Positions 43,124 to 53,858 of a stretch of DNA of 64,000 nucleotides are shown in pieces (the first letter of the stretch is position 1; the number at the start of each line of letters is the position of its first letter). The notes below the pieces were generated by a model. It was not told the DNA's origin. It saw only the letters and a list, made by a program, of their open reading frames with translations, and ran no database searches. A program made the position numbers and the translations under genes. The stretch comes from Halobacteriales archaeon QH_7_66_36 (GTDB taxonomy: Archaea; Halobacteriota; Halobacteria; Halobacteriales; Haloarculaceae): the NCBI GenBank assembly GCA_003021175.1, contig PXQV01000006.1:1-64000 (forward strand), written 5' to 3'.

Positions 43124-43684
43124 TCAGGAGCGGAGTCGCTGGAACACGACCCGGTCCTGCTGTGAGTACACCTGATACGCCGCCGACCCCATCAGGAACG
43201 CGAAGAAGCCGAGGGCGACGGCCGCGATGTCGATCCGGGAGAGCCCCGGAACGCCGACCAGCGCGGCGACGGTCGTTAGCCCGGCCAACAGCCCCAGCCC
43301 GAAGTAGTACTCCCCCCACGAGAGACCATACTCCGGAACGACCTCCATGTAGACGGCGACCTCCTCTGCGCGGTCGGCCAGCGCGACGAACTGCCTGTCG
43401 GAGTCGTACGTCACGATGCCGAGTCGGTCGAGCTTCGGCAGATGCGTCTGACCTAAGGAGACGTAGACGGACTGTCGCTTGTCGCGCGGCGCCGGGTCCT
43501 CTCCGGTCTCGAGCGCCGCCACACACTCGGACAGTTGGCTGACGGACAGCCCGTTCGAGTCGTCGTCTCGGAGACAGCGGAGCGCGAGCCGTCGGCGGTC
43601 GTTCCGCAACACGTCGTGGATCTCCGCCGCTTCGAGCTCGCCGTCTCGGTCTGTCTTTACGCCGCCTCGTTGTGTCTCTCCCAC
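43124..43684 (-). CDS. DUF7344-like winged-helix membrane protein
   Basis: A 186-residue protein. Residues 15-105 are a winged helix of the DUF7344 type, with IHDVLRNDRRRLALRCL and SVYVSLGQTHLPKLDRLGIVTYD. Two membrane spans follow at about 135-155 and 160-180. It may be a membrane-tethered transcription regulator of a type common in haloarchaea. The GTG at 43684 is the most likely start. It ends the operon-side boundary downstream of spoVR, on the same strand. Confidence 0.75.
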   Translation of the reverse strand: MGETQRGGVKTDRDGELEAAEIHDVLRNDRRRLALRCLRDDDSNGLSVSQLSECVAALETGEDPAPRDKRQSVYVSLGQTHLPKLDRLGIVTYDSDRQFVALADRAEEVAVYMEVVPEYGLSWGEYYFGLGLLAGLTTVAALVGVPGLSRIDIAAVALGFFAFLMGSAAYQVYSQQDRVVFQRLRS

Positions 43685-43727
43685 AGATGCGGTCGTATTC
43701 GCCCCACAGCTCTTGAACCTATCGTGG

Positions 43728-46700
43728 TCACTCGAGCCACTCGTCTGGCTTCGTGTCGTAGCCGATGGCTCCGACCGACAGCGGCGGCCACTCCTCGCGG
43801 TCGACGTCGATCCGCTCGAACCCGTCGCCGTCGTAGCGATAGCGAACGCCCACTTCCGCCGGCTCCGGCTCTTGGCCCCGGCGGCTCGCGGCCTTCACGT
43901 CTCGTTCGTCGACCTCCTTGACGACCGTGAGCAACTGCACCGGTCGACCCCACAGCTCGAACACGCGTTCGAGCACGCGCTTCGCCTGCGGCACGTCGAG
44001 CGCGACGCCGTTGTACTGGTGAGCGAGCAGTAGCTCGTTGCGGTTGCCGAAGTTGTCGTCGTGGACCGTCACCGTCGGCTTTCCGAAGTTGGTGAACTGG
44101 AGCAGGAGCTTCCGCTTGACGTCCGCAGGATCGGTCGAGGTGGCCCGGTAGTCGTCCTGTCGGTGGCTGTACTCGTAGGTGAAGTAGCCGCCGGCTTCGA
44201 CGAACTCCTCGGTGAGGTACTCGTCGATGAACGTCACGTCGTTGTGGCTCTCCCGCACCGCGAACATCCGGTCCCAGCCGGCGTCGTACTCCACGTCGGC
44301 GAGTGCCTCCCGAACAGTTCCGTACCGGTCACGCTCGAACAGATACCGGTCGATCCGGTCGAGCGTCTCGCGGGTCGTCCGCTTGAGGAAGCCGCGGTTC
44401 GCCGGCTGGACCAGCGAGTAGTGCCGCTCGACGAGCCCCTCGTGGCTCAACACCTTCCACGGGTACGAGTCCACGTCGAACGCGCCGTCGCGGGCGGCCG
44501 CCAACCCGTCGCTGTCGACGCGCGGGTCGTCGGCGTCCAGTTCGTCGAGGTGGTCGACGACGTTCGCTATCTCCGGGGCCGGCTCCAGCAGCGACAACAC
44601 CTCGTCGAGGTCGACGCGGTCGTCGAACGTCGCCGGGGTGACACCCTCGACGCGGAGGAGCTTCTCCAGCACCTCGCGGCGATTCGCCCGGTTCTCGACG
44701 TAGGTCCACAGCTCTAACCCGAGCGCGTACGGGTTGAGCCCCGGCGAGCCGAGCACCTGTGCCATGTGGTCGGCGTAGGAGACGAACTCGTCGTCGTCGG
44801 CGAAGTTCTCGCCGGTCATCATCAGGGATTCCCATTTCGAGTTGTGATTCACGAACCCCGCTGCCGCGTACCGATGGGTGGTTTCGACGGAGATATCGTA
44901 CACGTCTCCGATATCGTGCTCGATACTGGTCACCTCGGTCGTCCACGACTCCTCTTCGAGCCACGCCAGATCGTCGACGTAGGTCTCCAGCCGTGTCTGT
45001 TTCTCGTCGTAGCCGAACCCGATTTCGTTCGCGAATCGCGAGGCCGACTCGCCGGTCAGGTGGACGTGATAACAGCCGTCGGACTGCTGGTGACGGCGGC
45101 TCAGGATACCGTAGTTCGTCAGCATCAACTGGACGATCCGGGAGAGGGATTCGCTCTTTGTCGAGAGAATCGTCCCGTGATCACCCGCGTACCCGTCGGC
45201 ATCGAAGAGGCCTTGGATGAACGCCGAGACGACCGACTTCGGCGAGTGAAGCACCTGTTCGGGGACGGTCTTCTTGGCGGCCGCCCGTCCCGTCGGCAGC
45301 CCGAATCCGCCGATCAGCAGATCCCGAAGGTGCTTCGAATAGGCGTACACCCGCCAGCGGCCCTCCTGCTCCTCCACCGTCGGCTCGACCCCGAACAGCT
45401 CCGAACAAAGGCCAGCGAACTCCTCGGCCTTCGGTTTCTCCCCTGCCGTAAACCCGACGTGTCGGGAACTCTCCGGGACGTGCCCGTCGCCGATGAGTAA
45501 GCCGAGAAACCGCCCGAACTGCTCCGATACGGTCCCTGGGATCCGTATTGGGTCGCGGCTGGCGAGCCCGACATCGTCGGGGTCGTAGCTTTCAAGCGCT
45601 TCCTCGATAGCGTCCGCGCGCTCCGCACGGCCGAGCTCCCGATACCGGAGTACCGTCGAGATGGAGACGCCGGCCTGCTCGGCGACATCGTCGAGCGTCG
45701 TGTACTCCGGCGTCTCCCAGTCGAGTTCGACGTACTCCGCAGGCCAGCAGCCGTCGCCGCCGCTCACCTCGATGGTGTCGCCGACCTCTAGTTCGTCGAG
45801 TCTGACCCACTCGCCGTCGGGACGACGGATCCGATGGTTGTTCGACCCGGTCAGCTCGAAGCCACGGCGCGTCTCGATGCGAACCATGTCGTGGTCCTCG
45901 ATGACGTTGGCGTCGTAAACGCGCCGTCGAGTATCGCCGTCGGAGACATCCGGACGGTCGCCGACGACCTCTTGCATCTCGACGAGTCCGTCCTCGGTGA
46001 AAACCCGCGTGTCCGGTGCCACACAGGCCCAACCCTCGTTCATCACCTTCGTCATCCGCTGTGGTGCGAAGTAGTAGGACTCGCGGCGGAGTATCTCCAG
46101 CAGTTCGCGCTGCCACTCCTCGTACTCGACGGCCCGTCCGGTCTCCTCGTCGTACGCGCGGCCGTGGGCCGCGAGATACGCGAGCAGGTCCTTCTCGCCG
46201 AGCGCGTCCTCGCCGGGGTCGTGTTCCTCGCGCCACTCCTCGTCGAACACCTCGTCGCGCACCTCCTCTGAGATCGCCAACTCCTCCGGCGTGTCGGTCT
46301 CCTCGCCCGTCTCCGGCGACTCGCGCTCCCACTCCTCGGTCGAGCGGTAGGCGCGGTGCTGGTCGATACAGCCGTCGAGACACGCGACGTGGTCGACCCA
46401 CTCCTCGACCGCCTCCCGGTCGATGTCCGGGTCGTTCACGTACTCGGTGACGGTCTCGGCGTGGCTCGCGAGCATCGCCGCGGCGTCGGGGCCGCTGCCG
46501 GGGGTCGTCGGCGACCCGTCCACGCTACCGTACGACGCGCCCTCGTCGAACAGCCGGAACCACCGGTTGTTGCGGAAGAAGTCGGCGTGCGCCTCGACGT
46601 GGGTGATGACAGCCTTCTGGTCGGCCAGCGAGTTCGACTCCTGGAGGAAGGCGTGCGAAGGGTCGTTGTTGTTGACGATCTCGAACGCCTTCCCGCCGAG

Positions 46701-46934
46701 GAACTGCCGCTGTTTCCGTTGGCGGTCGTAGTTCATCCCCCACCGCCAGTGCGGGTAGCGCTTCTGGAACCCGTCGTAGGCGATGAGCTCGTTCATCTCG
46801 TCGTGGTCGACGATCCAGTAGTTCACCGGATACGGGTCCAACCCGAGCTTCCGGGCGAGCTTCGCCGCCTCGTCGACGTACGGTTCGAGACCCTGCGCGA
46901 CCTGTCGTTTCCGGATGCGGTCGTTCTTACTCAT
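43728..46934 (-). CDS. spoVR: SpoVR family protein interrupted by an intein
   Basis: The 1068-residue precursor contains a 395-residue intein (304-698), giving a mature SpoVR of 673 residues. N-extein features: the helical SpoVR N-terminus and [15 protein letters not shown], then [13 protein letters not shown]-extein resumes with [16 protein letters not shown] and later [18 protein letters not shown] conserved parts (here [16 protein letters not shown]). SpoVR was named for a spore-cortex role in Bacillus but is widespread with PrkA and DUF444. Last gene of a four-gene operon; its start overlaps the preceding stop by 8 nt. Confidence 0.93.
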   Translation of the reverse strand: MSKNDRIRKRQVAQGLEPYVDEAAKLARKLGLDPYPVNYWIVDHDEMNELIAYDGFQKRYPHWRWGMNYDRQRKQRQFLGGKAFEIVNNNDPSHAFLQESNSLADQKAVITHVEAHADFFRNNRWFRLFDEGASYGSVDGSPTTPGSGPDAAAMLASHAETVTEYVNDPDIDREAVEEWVDHVACLDGCIDQHRAYRSTEEWERESPETGEETDTPEELAISEEVRDEVFDEEWREEHDPGEDALGEKDLLAYLAAHGRAYDEETGRAVEYEEWQRELLEILRRESYYFAPQRMTKVMNEGWACVAPDTRVFTEDGLVEMQEVVGDRPDVSDGDTRRRVYDANVIEDHDMVRIETRRGFELTGSNNHRIRRPDGEWVRLDELEVGDTIEVSGGDGCWPAEYVELDWETPEYTTLDDVAEQAGVSISTVLRYRELGRAERADAIEEALESYDPDDVGLASRDPIRIPGTVSEQFGRFLGLLIGDGHVPESSRHVGFTAGEKPKAEEFAGLCSELFGVEPTVEEQEGRWRVYAYSKHLRDLLIGGFGLPTGRAAAKKTVPEQVLHSPKSVVSAFIQGLFDADGYAGDHGTILSTKSESLSRIVQLMLTNYGILSRRHQQSDGCYHVHLTGESASRFANEIGFGYDEKQTRLETYVDDLAWLEEESWTTEVTSIEHDIGDVYDISVETTHRYAAAGFVNHNSKWESLMMTGENFADDDEFVSYADHMAQVLGSPGLNPYALGLELWTYVENRANRREVLEKLLRVEGVTPATFDDRVDLDEVLSLLEPAPEIANVVDHLDELDADDPRVDSDGLAAARDGAFDVDSYPWKVLSHEGLVERHYSLVQPANRGFLKRTTRETLDRIDRYLFERDRYGTVREALADVEYDAGWDRMFAVRESHNDVTFIDEYLTEEFVEAGGYFTYEYSHRQDDYRATSTDPADVKRKLLLQFTNFGKPTVTVHDDNFGNRNELLLAHQYNGVALDVPQAKRVLERVFELWGRPVQLLTVVKEVDERDVKAASRRGQEPEPAEVGVRYRYDGDGFERIDVDREEWPPLSVGAIGYDTKPDEWLE
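44841..46025 (-). mobile_element. Intein with LAGLIDADG homing endonuclease in SpoVR
   Basis: Precursor residues 304-698. It starts with Cys304 in [13 protein letters not shown] (block A); block B is [12 protein letters not shown]. The endonuclease has two LAGLIDADG-type motifs, LGLLIGDGH (477-485) and [10 protein letters not shown] (573-582). A helix-turn-helix [21 protein letters not shown] (about 415-436) lies between splicing and nuclease parts. The C-terminal blocks F/G read [22 protein letters not shown], followed by Ser699. All splicing residues are present, so it should be active. The insertion is inside the conserved MNEGWA-S motif of SpoVR. Confidence 0.95.
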
Positions 46935-48243
46935 CGGTGTCCTCCGTCGAGAGCACGGTGTAGATGGCGTCGACGACGTCGGTCGCGTCCTGGACGTACG
47001 CGACCGCCACGTCGTCGCTGTCGCGGAAGTGGCGTTCCACTTCCTCGGCGTGGGTGGCGCTGATGGCGTTGCCGCTCGGCTGCGTCTCCACGTACGCGTG
47101 GAGATTCGCGTCGATCTCGTCCATCATCGGGATCACTCGCTCCTCGGTGTCGTTCGAGGAGTTCTCCGAGTCGCCCGCCGCGAAGACGTAGCGGTTCCAC
47201 TCCGACCACGGATACCGCTCGTCGAGCAGGTCGGCGGCCAGCTCGTACGCCGAGGAGATGCGGGTGCCGCCGCCGCTCCGGATGCCGAAGAACTCGTCGC
47301 GCTCCACCTCCCACGCCTCGGCGTCGTGGGCGATGTACACGAACTCGGCGTTGTCGTACTTGCCGGTGAGATACCAGTCGAGCGGCGTGAACGTCCGCTC
47401 CACGAGTTCGCGTTTCGTCTCCTGCATCGACCCCGACACGTCGCGGATGTTCACGACGACGACGTTCGTCTCCTTCTCCTCGATGGTCTCCGGGTGGCGA
47501 TACCGCTCGTCCTCGCGGCGAAGCGGGATGGAGTCGATACCCTCCCGGCGGATGCGGGTCGCGGTCTGTTCTCGCTCGACGTTGCTCTCCATCTCCGAGC
47601 GCGAGCGCCAGCGGTCCCGCTCGTCGGCCGGGATGTCGTCGTAGGCGTCGTCCAGCCACGCCCGCGAGACGGGGACGCGCTCCTCGCGCGCCCACTCGAA
47701 GGCGCGGGCCGGTCCCCAGCCGTCGATGCGGAGCGCCTCGCGGACGTACTCCTCGTCGAAGTCCGTTGCGAGCTTCCGTTTCAGCCCGCTCTTGAACAGC
47801 CGGTCGAAGTCGAGCGTGCTCGCCGGCCCGGACCGACGGATGTCGCGGTACTCGCCTTCCCGTTCGGTGACCACCTCCCGACCCTTGGGGTCGAGGTCGA
47901 GGCCGAGTTCCTCGTCGAGTTCGCGAGCGAACTCCTCCGGATCCATCTCGTAGTACTCGTGTTCGCCCGCCTCCTCGCCGGGCTCGCCCTCGCCGTCACC
48001 GTCGTCCGGTTCGCCTTCCGCGACCTTGTCGCCCGGCTCCGGCTCGCCGTCTTCGGCCTGCCCGACCCCGCCCATGTCGCGCTGGTCGTACTCGAACTCG
48101 GGGAGGTCGACTATCTTCACCGGCACCTTCACCGAGTCGGGGCGAGAGGCACCGAGGTCGCCGTACTGGATGAACTCCGCGAGGTCCTGCCGGCGCTGTT
48201 CGCCCACCTCGCGGAACCGCTCTAAGTCCTCTCTCAGTCCCAT
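46927..48243 (-). CDS. DUF444 family protein (YeaH/YhbH)
   Basis: A 438-residue protein of the YeaH/YhbH family with a vWA-like domain. The MIDAS motif is DVSGSM at 268-273; [17 protein letters not shown] provides the Thr ligand. The N-terminal third is a charged, Gly/Glu-rich linker. YeaH is regularly encoded with PrkA/YeaG and SpoVR/YcgB and is thought to work with them in stress or starvation responses. Start overlaps the upstream prkA by 10 nt and its end overlaps spoVR by 8 nt. Confidence 0.92.
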   Translation of the reverse strand: MGLREDLERFREVGEQRRQDLAEFIQYGDLGASRPDSVKVPVKIVDLPEFEYDQRDMGGVGQAEDGEPEPGDKVAEGEPDDGDGEGEPGEEAGEHEYYEMDPEEFARELDEELGLDLDPKGREVVTEREGEYRDIRRSGPASTLDFDRLFKSGLKRKLATDFDEEYVREALRIDGWGPARAFEWAREERVPVSRAWLDDAYDDIPADERDRWRSRSEMESNVEREQTATRIRREGIDSIPLRREDERYRHPETIEEKETNVVVVNIRDVSGSMQETKRELVERTFTPLDWYLTGKYDNAEFVYIAHDAEAWEVERDEFFGIRSGGGTRISSAYELAADLLDERYPWSEWNRYVFAAGDSENSSNDTEERVIPMMDEIDANLHAYVETQPSGNAISATHAEEVERHFRDSDDVAVAYVQDATDVVDAIYTVLSTEDTDE

Positions 48244-50519
48244 CGGTCACGCACCTCGTCCATGACGCGTCTGCTCGCCAACTCGGCCGAGACCTCGCTG
48301 TAGCCGAACAGGTCGGTCATGTTCGCTATCGTCTCGCGTTTCAGCCGCGCGGTCTCCGTGCCGGTCGGCGGGTCGACCCACTGTGCGGGGTCGAACTCCT
48401 CGTAGGTGCGGGCCACGTCGTCCCAGTCGTCCCGCTCCAGCACGGCCCGCAGCGCGGGAATCTCCTCGAAGGCGAGTTCGCTCGCGTGGAATCCCTCGTC
48501 GCGACTCCGCCACGCGTGGCGGTTGACCGCCGTCACGACGCGCTCACGACGGAACGTCTCGACGGCAGGCGAGGGAGCCGTCCCGTCGTAGTCCGACTCG
48601 TCGAACCGACCCAGTTGGTCAGTCTCGAACACCTTCAGCGCGAGCGGGTCCGGGTCGACCATCTCGCCGCGGTCGTTCTGCACCTGCTCGCCCTCGGCCC
48701 ACGCGTAGACGCCCTCGACGTACTCGGCGACCGCCTCGGGGTCGGGCCGCTCGTCGCGGAGCAGCGCGGCGAGCACGTCCGCCTCCTGCTGTTCGTAGGC
48801 GTACTGCTCGACGGCCTCTGCGCGGCGAGCGTACTCCTGTCGCTCCTCGCCGGAGAACACCGGCGCGTCCATCAGCCGGTCGGCCATCGCCTCGGCCACG
48901 TCCTCCGGCGTGATCACGTCCTCGACGCTCAGCGTCGGGTGACTCCGTTCGGAGGGCGCGCCGGCGAGTTCGGCGAGCACGTCACGCGTGAACGTCACCG
49001 GGATGCCGCGCTCGCCGTCGTCCGCGTCGACGGCGAAGTCGAAGTCGTCCTTCTCGCGGCGGTCGTCGCCCTCCTGTAGATACCCCTGATCGAACAGCCG
49101 CGCCTTCTCGATGAGGTTCAACCCGGCGGGGAGATCGGCGGCGTCGAGACGGGTGACGACCGCGTACATCGCGGCGCTGGCGATGGTGTGTGGCGCGAAC
49201 TCGCGTTCGCGCACCTCGTCTTCGGAGCCGACGCGGACGCGGACGGTCACGGGTTCGCGCACCCGGTCGGCCGGGTCCGTCTCGTCGTCGGTCGTCCACA
49301 CGGCCGTCTCGTCGGTCAGCTCGCGTCTGACCAGCTCCGTCTCCAGCGACAGGTTCGTCAGATAGCCGAACTCGTGGCGCTCCAGCCGACGCTTCAGCGC
49401 CTTCAGCGGGTCCGACCCCTCCGCGGCGGCGTGTTTGTTCAGCTGGGCGTCCAGATCCGGGTTCGAGATGATGACCATCTGGGTGTCCACCTCCATCCCG
49501 ATCCCCTTGTCGAGTTTCACGCTCTCCTCGTCGGGGACGTTGAGGAGTTTGCCAAGCAGGTCGGCGTGTTGGCCCGCGTCCTCGACGACGGTGAGCACGC
49601 CGTTCCCCTGCGAGAGCACGCCGTCGTAGGAGAACGCCTGCGGGTTCTTTCGACCGCGCGAGTCGAGCGCGCGAACCATCCCGGGCATCCACGAGCCGAC
49701 GAGTCGCTCCTTGGGCGTGCCGTCGTCCTCGGAGTGGAGGACGCCGATGCCCTGTCCCACGTCGACGACGTAGTTCTCTACGCGGAGATGCTCCGGTGCC
49801 GTCACCGCCGAAAACAGATCGTCGCGGCCCTGCCGGCGGTACTGCTCCGCGAGGTGGTCGTACGCCTCCCGCGAGAACGGGTCGAGGTCCGCGGGGTCAC
49901 GAACCGGGATGTGGTCGTCGTGCGCCTCGTTCAGCGACGCGAGCAGGTCCGCCCGGACCTCGTCGGGGAAGGCGGCCAGTGGATGCGTCTGGACCGGCGA
50001 GTGGTACCAGTCGTCCTCGTTCGGCTCGGCGGCGTCGCCGTAGGTCATCCCGGTCGCCGTCGTCTCGCCGTCGACGTTCCACGTCAGGGTGTAGCGGCGA
50101 CCCTCGGGCGTCTTGGAGTACTCGCGGAGCCCGTTGACGAGACACCGCTTCAGCTCGGATTTGCCGGTCGCCGTCGGGCCGTCGAGCCACAGTATCTTCT
50201 CCTCCTTGCCGCGGCCGGCGGCGATGGCCCGCAGGTCGGCGACGAACTCGTTGAGCGTCTCCGTGTTGCCGAGGACGGCGTGTTCGCCGTCGTTGTACGG
50301 GTCGTCGAAGAAGCGGTAGCGCCGCCGCTCCTCGCCCTCCTCGATGACCGGGCGGGTGCCCGCCCGCTCGATGGCGTCGAGCAGATACTTCGATGCGTGG
50401 ACCGCGGTCGACGGGTTCTCCAGCACGTGGTCGACGTACTCCGCGAGGCTCATCGGCGGCTCGTACGTCTCCCGCAGCGCGTCGTCGGCCGCGGCGAGAT
50501 ACTCGCCGTTGCGACTCAT
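48234..50519 (-). CDS. prkA: PrkA-type AAA+ protein, second copy
   Basis: A 761-residue PrkA family protein. The AAA+ core has Walker A GPTATGKS at 114-121, an IGVLHSEDD region, and [21 protein letters not shown] as Walker-B/sensor region. The C-terminal PrkA domain follows after about residue 400. Classically called a serine protein kinase; ATPase or protease roles have also been proposed for the family. It is longer and more divergent than the preceding copy and overlaps it by 4 nt, so the pair probably forms a hetero-complex. Confidence 0.9.
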   Translation of the reverse strand: MSRNGEYLAAADDALRETYEPPMSLAEYVDHVLENPSTAVHASKYLLDAIERAGTRPVIEEGEERRRYRFFDDPYNDGEHAVLGNTETLNEFVADLRAIAAGRGKEEKILWLDGPTATGKSELKRCLVNGLREYSKTPEGRRYTLTWNVDGETTATGMTYGDAAEPNEDDWYHSPVQTHPLAAFPDEVRADLLASLNEAHDDHIPVRDPADLDPFSREAYDHLAEQYRRQGRDDLFSAVTAPEHLRVENYVVDVGQGIGVLHSEDDGTPKERLVGSWMPGMVRALDSRGRKNPQAFSYDGVLSQGNGVLTVVEDAGQHADLLGKLLNVPDEESVKLDKGIGMEVDTQMVIISNPDLDAQLNKHAAAEGSDPLKALKRRLERHEFGYLTNLSLETELVRRELTDETAVWTTDDETDPADRVREPVTVRVRVGSEDEVREREFAPHTIASAAMYAVVTRLDAADLPAGLNLIEKARLFDQGYLQEGDDRREKDDFDFAVDADDGERGIPVTFTRDVLAELAGAPSERSHPTLSVEDVITPEDVAEAMADRLMDAPVFSGEERQEYARRAEAVEQYAYEQQEADVLAALLRDERPDPEAVAEYVEGVYAWAEGEQVQNDRGEMVDPDPLALKVFETDQLGRFDESDYDGTAPSPAVETFRRERVVTAVNRHAWRSRDEGFHASELAFEEIPALRAVLERDDWDDVARTYEEFDPAQWVDPPTGTETARLKRETIANMTDLFGYSEVSAELASRRVMDEVRDRWD

Positions 50520-52585
50520 TCCTCCATCTCCGAGCGGGCCACCTCGGCACCGGCGAACTCAAGCACTTCCTTCGCGCCGGCCTCCGAGTAGCCCTGTTCT
50601 TCGAGCGCCGATATCCACGCGCTCCGCTCGTCGTCGTCGACGTCGCCGCTGGACACCAGCGCCGAGAAGTTGATGTTGTGCTTCTTGTCCTCCCAGAGCT
50701 TCCGTTCGAGCGCGCGCCGCAGCCGGTCGTTGTCGTGTGGCTCGAACGACGACCCCTCGCGAGCGCGCCGGGAGACCCAGTTGGCGACCTCCTGTCTGAA
50801 GTCGTCCTTGCGGTCCTCGGGCACGTCCAGCCGCTCCTCCACGTCGCGGAGGAACTTCTCGTCCGGCTCCTGCTCGCGGCCCGTGATCGAGTCCTCGACC
50901 GTGTCGTCGTCGATGTACGCCATCACGTGGTCCATGTACTTCTCGCCCTGTCGCCGGATCTCGTCGATGTCGTACGCGAGCGCGGCGCGAACGTCCTCGA
51001 TGGCCCGCTCCTTGTACTCCTCGCGGACGAGTTCGAGGTAGCGGTGGTACGTCTCGAAGTTCTCCTCCGGAATCGAGCCGTGGTTTTCGATGTTCTCTTC
51101 GAGGTGATTGAACGTCGTCAGCGGGGAGAGGAACTCCCGGTCGCGGTGCATCGAGTCCATGATCGCCTCGGCGATCTCGTCGCCGATGAACCGCGGGCTG
51201 ACGCCGTTCATCCCCTCGCCGACGTCAGCCGTCTCGCTGGCCTCCTCGCGGAGCTTCCGCACGTCGATCTCGTCGGCGGCGTCGCCCTCACCGGCGTAGG
51301 CCTTCGCCTTCTGGACCAGCGTCACCTCGCCGCCGTCCGGCTCTTCGATGCGGGTGAGCACGCCGAACAGCCCGGCCATCTGCAGGGTGTGCGGCTCGAC
51401 GTGGATGTCGGGCACGTCGGCGTTGCGCAGCATCTTCCGGTAGATCTCTGACTCGGCCTCGTACTGGAGGACGTACGGGAAGTCGATCCGCTTGGTGCGG
51501 TCGTTGAACGCCTCCATCTTCTCGTCGCCCTTCTTCTCGCGGTACTCGGGCATGTTCGTCCGCCCGACGATCACCTGATCGATGTCGATCCGCGGGTTGT
51601 TCTTCGGCTTGATCGTCTGCTCCTGTGAGGCGTGCAGGAAGTCGTAGAGGAACTCCCGCTGGAGTTTTAACAGTTCTTCGCCGGAGAAGATGCCGCGATT
51701 CGCGCGACAGAACGCCCCCGAGTAGTCGAACGCGCGGGGATCGGACTCGCCGTAGACGGCCAGCTTGGAGTAGTTGACCGTCCCCGTCAGCTCCGTCTCG
51801 TCCTGATTCTTCTTGTCCTTCGGCTCGAACGTCTCGATGGCCTGTCGCTTGTTCTCGTCGGCGACGAGCCGGATCACCTCCACGTGGTTCTCGAGGACGG
51901 CCTGCAGGTCGTCGTCGTAGTGGTCGAGCAGCCGGTCCATGTAGAACTCGCTCGCGGGGTCGAGCGCCTGCTCGTTGCCGATGGTGTACGGCGCATCGAG
52001 CCGCTCGTTCAGCTCCTCGATCACCGTGTCGCGCTGTGGCTGCGGGAGCAACACCAGCGGGTCCTGATTCATCGGCGACCGGACGGTGTCGTCCTCGGGG
52101 TCCTGATCCGGGATGACGTCACGGAGGTTGGTCCACCGGAAGGTGTACATCCGGCCCTCCTCGCGCGCCGTGTAATCCTCGAAGTAGCGGCGGATCTGCC
52201 GGTCGAAGTCGGACTTTCCGGAGCCGACCGGACCGAGCAGGAGCTTGATGCGCTTCTCCGGCCCGAGTCCGCGGGCACCGGACTTCACCTTGTTGACGAA
52301 CTGGTGGATCGCCTCGTGGACCTCCCGCCCGTAGAAGACGCTCTCGCCGTCGCCCACGGGGTCTTCGCCCGCGACGTGATACTCGACGACGCCGTCTTCC
52401 TCGTCGTACTCGGTGCCGTAGAAGTCGAACATGTCCGCGACTCGCTGGTGGGCGTTGCGCGCCACCTTCGGGTCCGAGTAACACTCTTCGAGGTACCAGT
52501 CGAACGAGCGCGCCTCGCGCAGGTCCGTTGGGATCGAGTCTCGGTACTCCTCGGAGAGCTGTTGCAGGGTTTCCATGTCGCTCAT
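50516..52585 (-). CDS. prkA: PrkA-type AAA+ protein, first copy
   Basis: A 689-residue PrkA (YeaG) family protein. Walker A is GPVGSGKS at 118-125, preceded by the PrkA N-terminal EDPVGDGESVFYGREVHEAIHQFV. PNNPRIDIDQVIVGRTNMPEY-type motif (here NNPRIDIDQVIVGRTN) and AFDYSGAFCRANRGIFSGEELLK are typical of bacterial PrkA. The C-terminal PrkA kinase-like domain spans roughly 420-689. It is the first gene of the operon prkA-prkA-DUF444-spoVR. The ATG at 52585 (MSDMETLQQL) is chosen; the long upstream ORF is non-coding. Confidence 0.92.
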   Translation of the reverse strand: MSDMETLQQLSEEYRDSIPTDLREARSFDWYLEECYSDPKVARNAHQRVADMFDFYGTEYDEEDGVVEYHVAGEDPVGDGESVFYGREVHEAIHQFVNKVKSGARGLGPEKRIKLLLGPVGSGKSDFDRQIRRYFEDYTAREEGRMYTFRWTNLRDVIPDQDPEDDTVRSPMNQDPLVLLPQPQRDTVIEELNERLDAPYTIGNEQALDPASEFYMDRLLDHYDDDLQAVLENHVEVIRLVADENKRQAIETFEPKDKKNQDETELTGTVNYSKLAVYGESDPRAFDYSGAFCRANRGIFSGEELLKLQREFLYDFLHASQEQTIKPKNNPRIDIDQVIVGRTNMPEYREKKGDEKMEAFNDRTKRIDFPYVLQYEAESEIYRKMLRNADVPDIHVEPHTLQMAGLFGVLTRIEEPDGGEVTLVQKAKAYAGEGDAADEIDVRKLREEASETADVGEGMNGVSPRFIGDEIAEAIMDSMHRDREFLSPLTTFNHLEENIENHGSIPEENFETYHRYLELVREEYKERAIEDVRAALAYDIDEIRRQGEKYMDHVMAYIDDDTVEDSITGREQEPDEKFLRDVEERLDVPEDRKDDFRQEVANWVSRRAREGSSFEPHDNDRLRRALERKLWEDKKHNINFSALVSSGDVDDDERSAWISALEEQGYSEAGAKEVLEFAGAEVARSEMEE

Positions 52586-52818
52586 TGGTATCAATCGACG
52601 GCGTCGGTGTTTGTTGGGCCGGCCGGCGCCGAGACACGTGCTGTGATTCGCGTGTCCGGCTACGCTGAACACCTCCCGACCGGCGATGGAATTCGGGGAA
52701 GGCGTTTTTGTTACTACGTCCTGAACAACGGGTTGCGTTAGCATAACCCTTGTGTCGGGGCGCACATCACGCTCCGACGTATCGCCGCGCTGAAGCGCTC
52801 GGACGGCCATCGACCGGC

Positions 52819-53202
52819 ATGGACGAGTTGCCCGACGGCTGGAAGCGGTGGAACGAGGGCGAGCGGAAACTCGTGTGGGCCTACCGGCCCGACGTGTTCG
52901 ACGGCGGCGCGTTCCCGCCGCCGTGTCTCCCGACCATCTACGCGACGCAGGGCCGCCGCTCCCGGCGTCCCGGCACCGACCGCGATCCCGACCCGGACAC
53001 GCCGTGGTACGTGACGCTATTTCTCGAACCTGATGTCGAGCGGGACGCAGAGCAGTTCGCCGACCGGGAGCGGGCCGTCGCGGGCGCTCGCGACCTCGCG
53101 AACCGGTTCGCCGCGGGCGAGGTCGACTACCGCGCGCTGTATCAGGTCCCCCGCGAATCGTACTTCGCCAAGCTTGACGAGCTGACGGGCCGCGACAGGT
53201 AG
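52819..53202 (+). CDS. DUF5820 family protein
   Basis: A 127-residue haloarchaeal protein beginning MDELPDGWKRWNEGERKLVWAYRPDVFD. Contains PPPCLPTIYAT and WYVTLFLEP segments and a helical C-terminus ending near the stop. It looks like a single alpha/beta domain of unknown function. Divergent from the prkA operon. The ATG at 52819 is taken over an earlier in-frame start at 52750 because the family begins here. Confidence 0.78.
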   Translation: MDELPDGWKRWNEGERKLVWAYRPDVFDGGAFPPPCLPTIYATQGRRSRRPGTDRDPDPDTPWYVTLFLEPDVERDAEQFADRERAVAGARDLANRFAAGEVDYRALYQVPRESYFAKLDELTGRDR

Positions 53203-53228
53203 AAGAGGCAGGCCGGCGTCCGTCGGGT

Positions 53229-53681
53229 ATGGCCAACATCACGCTCATCGGCACCCGCCTCGCGGAGTCCGGTGTCGAGTTCGTCTACGGCGGTGAGTCG
53301 ACCGCCTGCGACGAGTGTCCCTACCGCGGGCAGTGTCTCAACCTGCGCGAGGGTCGCCGCTACCGCGTCACGGACGTGCGCGAGAACACGGAGACGCTGG
53401 AGTGTGCGGTCCACGACACCGGCGTTCGCGCCGTCGAGGTCGAACCCGCGCCGGTCCGGGCGAACGTCGCGTCGAGCGGCGCGTACGCAGGGTCGAAAGC
53501 CTCGCTCGAAGGCTCCTGTCCGTACACTGGCTGTCCGAGCCACGAGTACTGCGAACCGGCCGGCGGCGACTTCGACGCCGAGTACCGCATCGACGAGGTG
53601 GTCGGCGACCCGCCCCACGACTACTGCATGCTCGACCGCGACCTGACGCTCGTGGAGTTCGCACCGCCCGATGAGGAGTAG
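53229..53681 (+). CDS. UPF0179 family protein
   Basis: A 150-residue archaeal protein of family UPF0179 with eight cysteines arranged as CDECPYRGQC (near 28-37), a single Cys in ECAVH, and CPYTGCPSHEYC (near 97-108) plus a C-terminal Cys. Such spacing suggests metal or Fe-S cluster binding. Function unknown. It follows the DUF5820 gene by 26 nt, probably in the same transcript. Confidence 0.85.
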   Translation: MANITLIGTRLAESGVEFVYGGESTACDECPYRGQCLNLREGRRYRVTDVRENTETLECAVHDTGVRAVEVEPAPVRANVASSGAYAGSKASLEGSCPYTGCPSHEYCEPAGGDFDAEYRIDEVVGDPPHDYCMLDRDLTLVEFAPPDEE

Positions 53682-53858
53682 TGTCCGATTTGGAAACTCA
53701 CAGAACGGATGCGTGCCTCTGTTTCGTGTATGCCCATGACCAGTTTTGGGAGTAGCGCGCGGTCCTATTGAGGATCAAACCGTTGTCGTTCCATCTACTC
53801 GGCCTGATGTCGTGGAGGAAAGACATCGACGGGCCATCGGTCGGGCGCTAGATCACGT

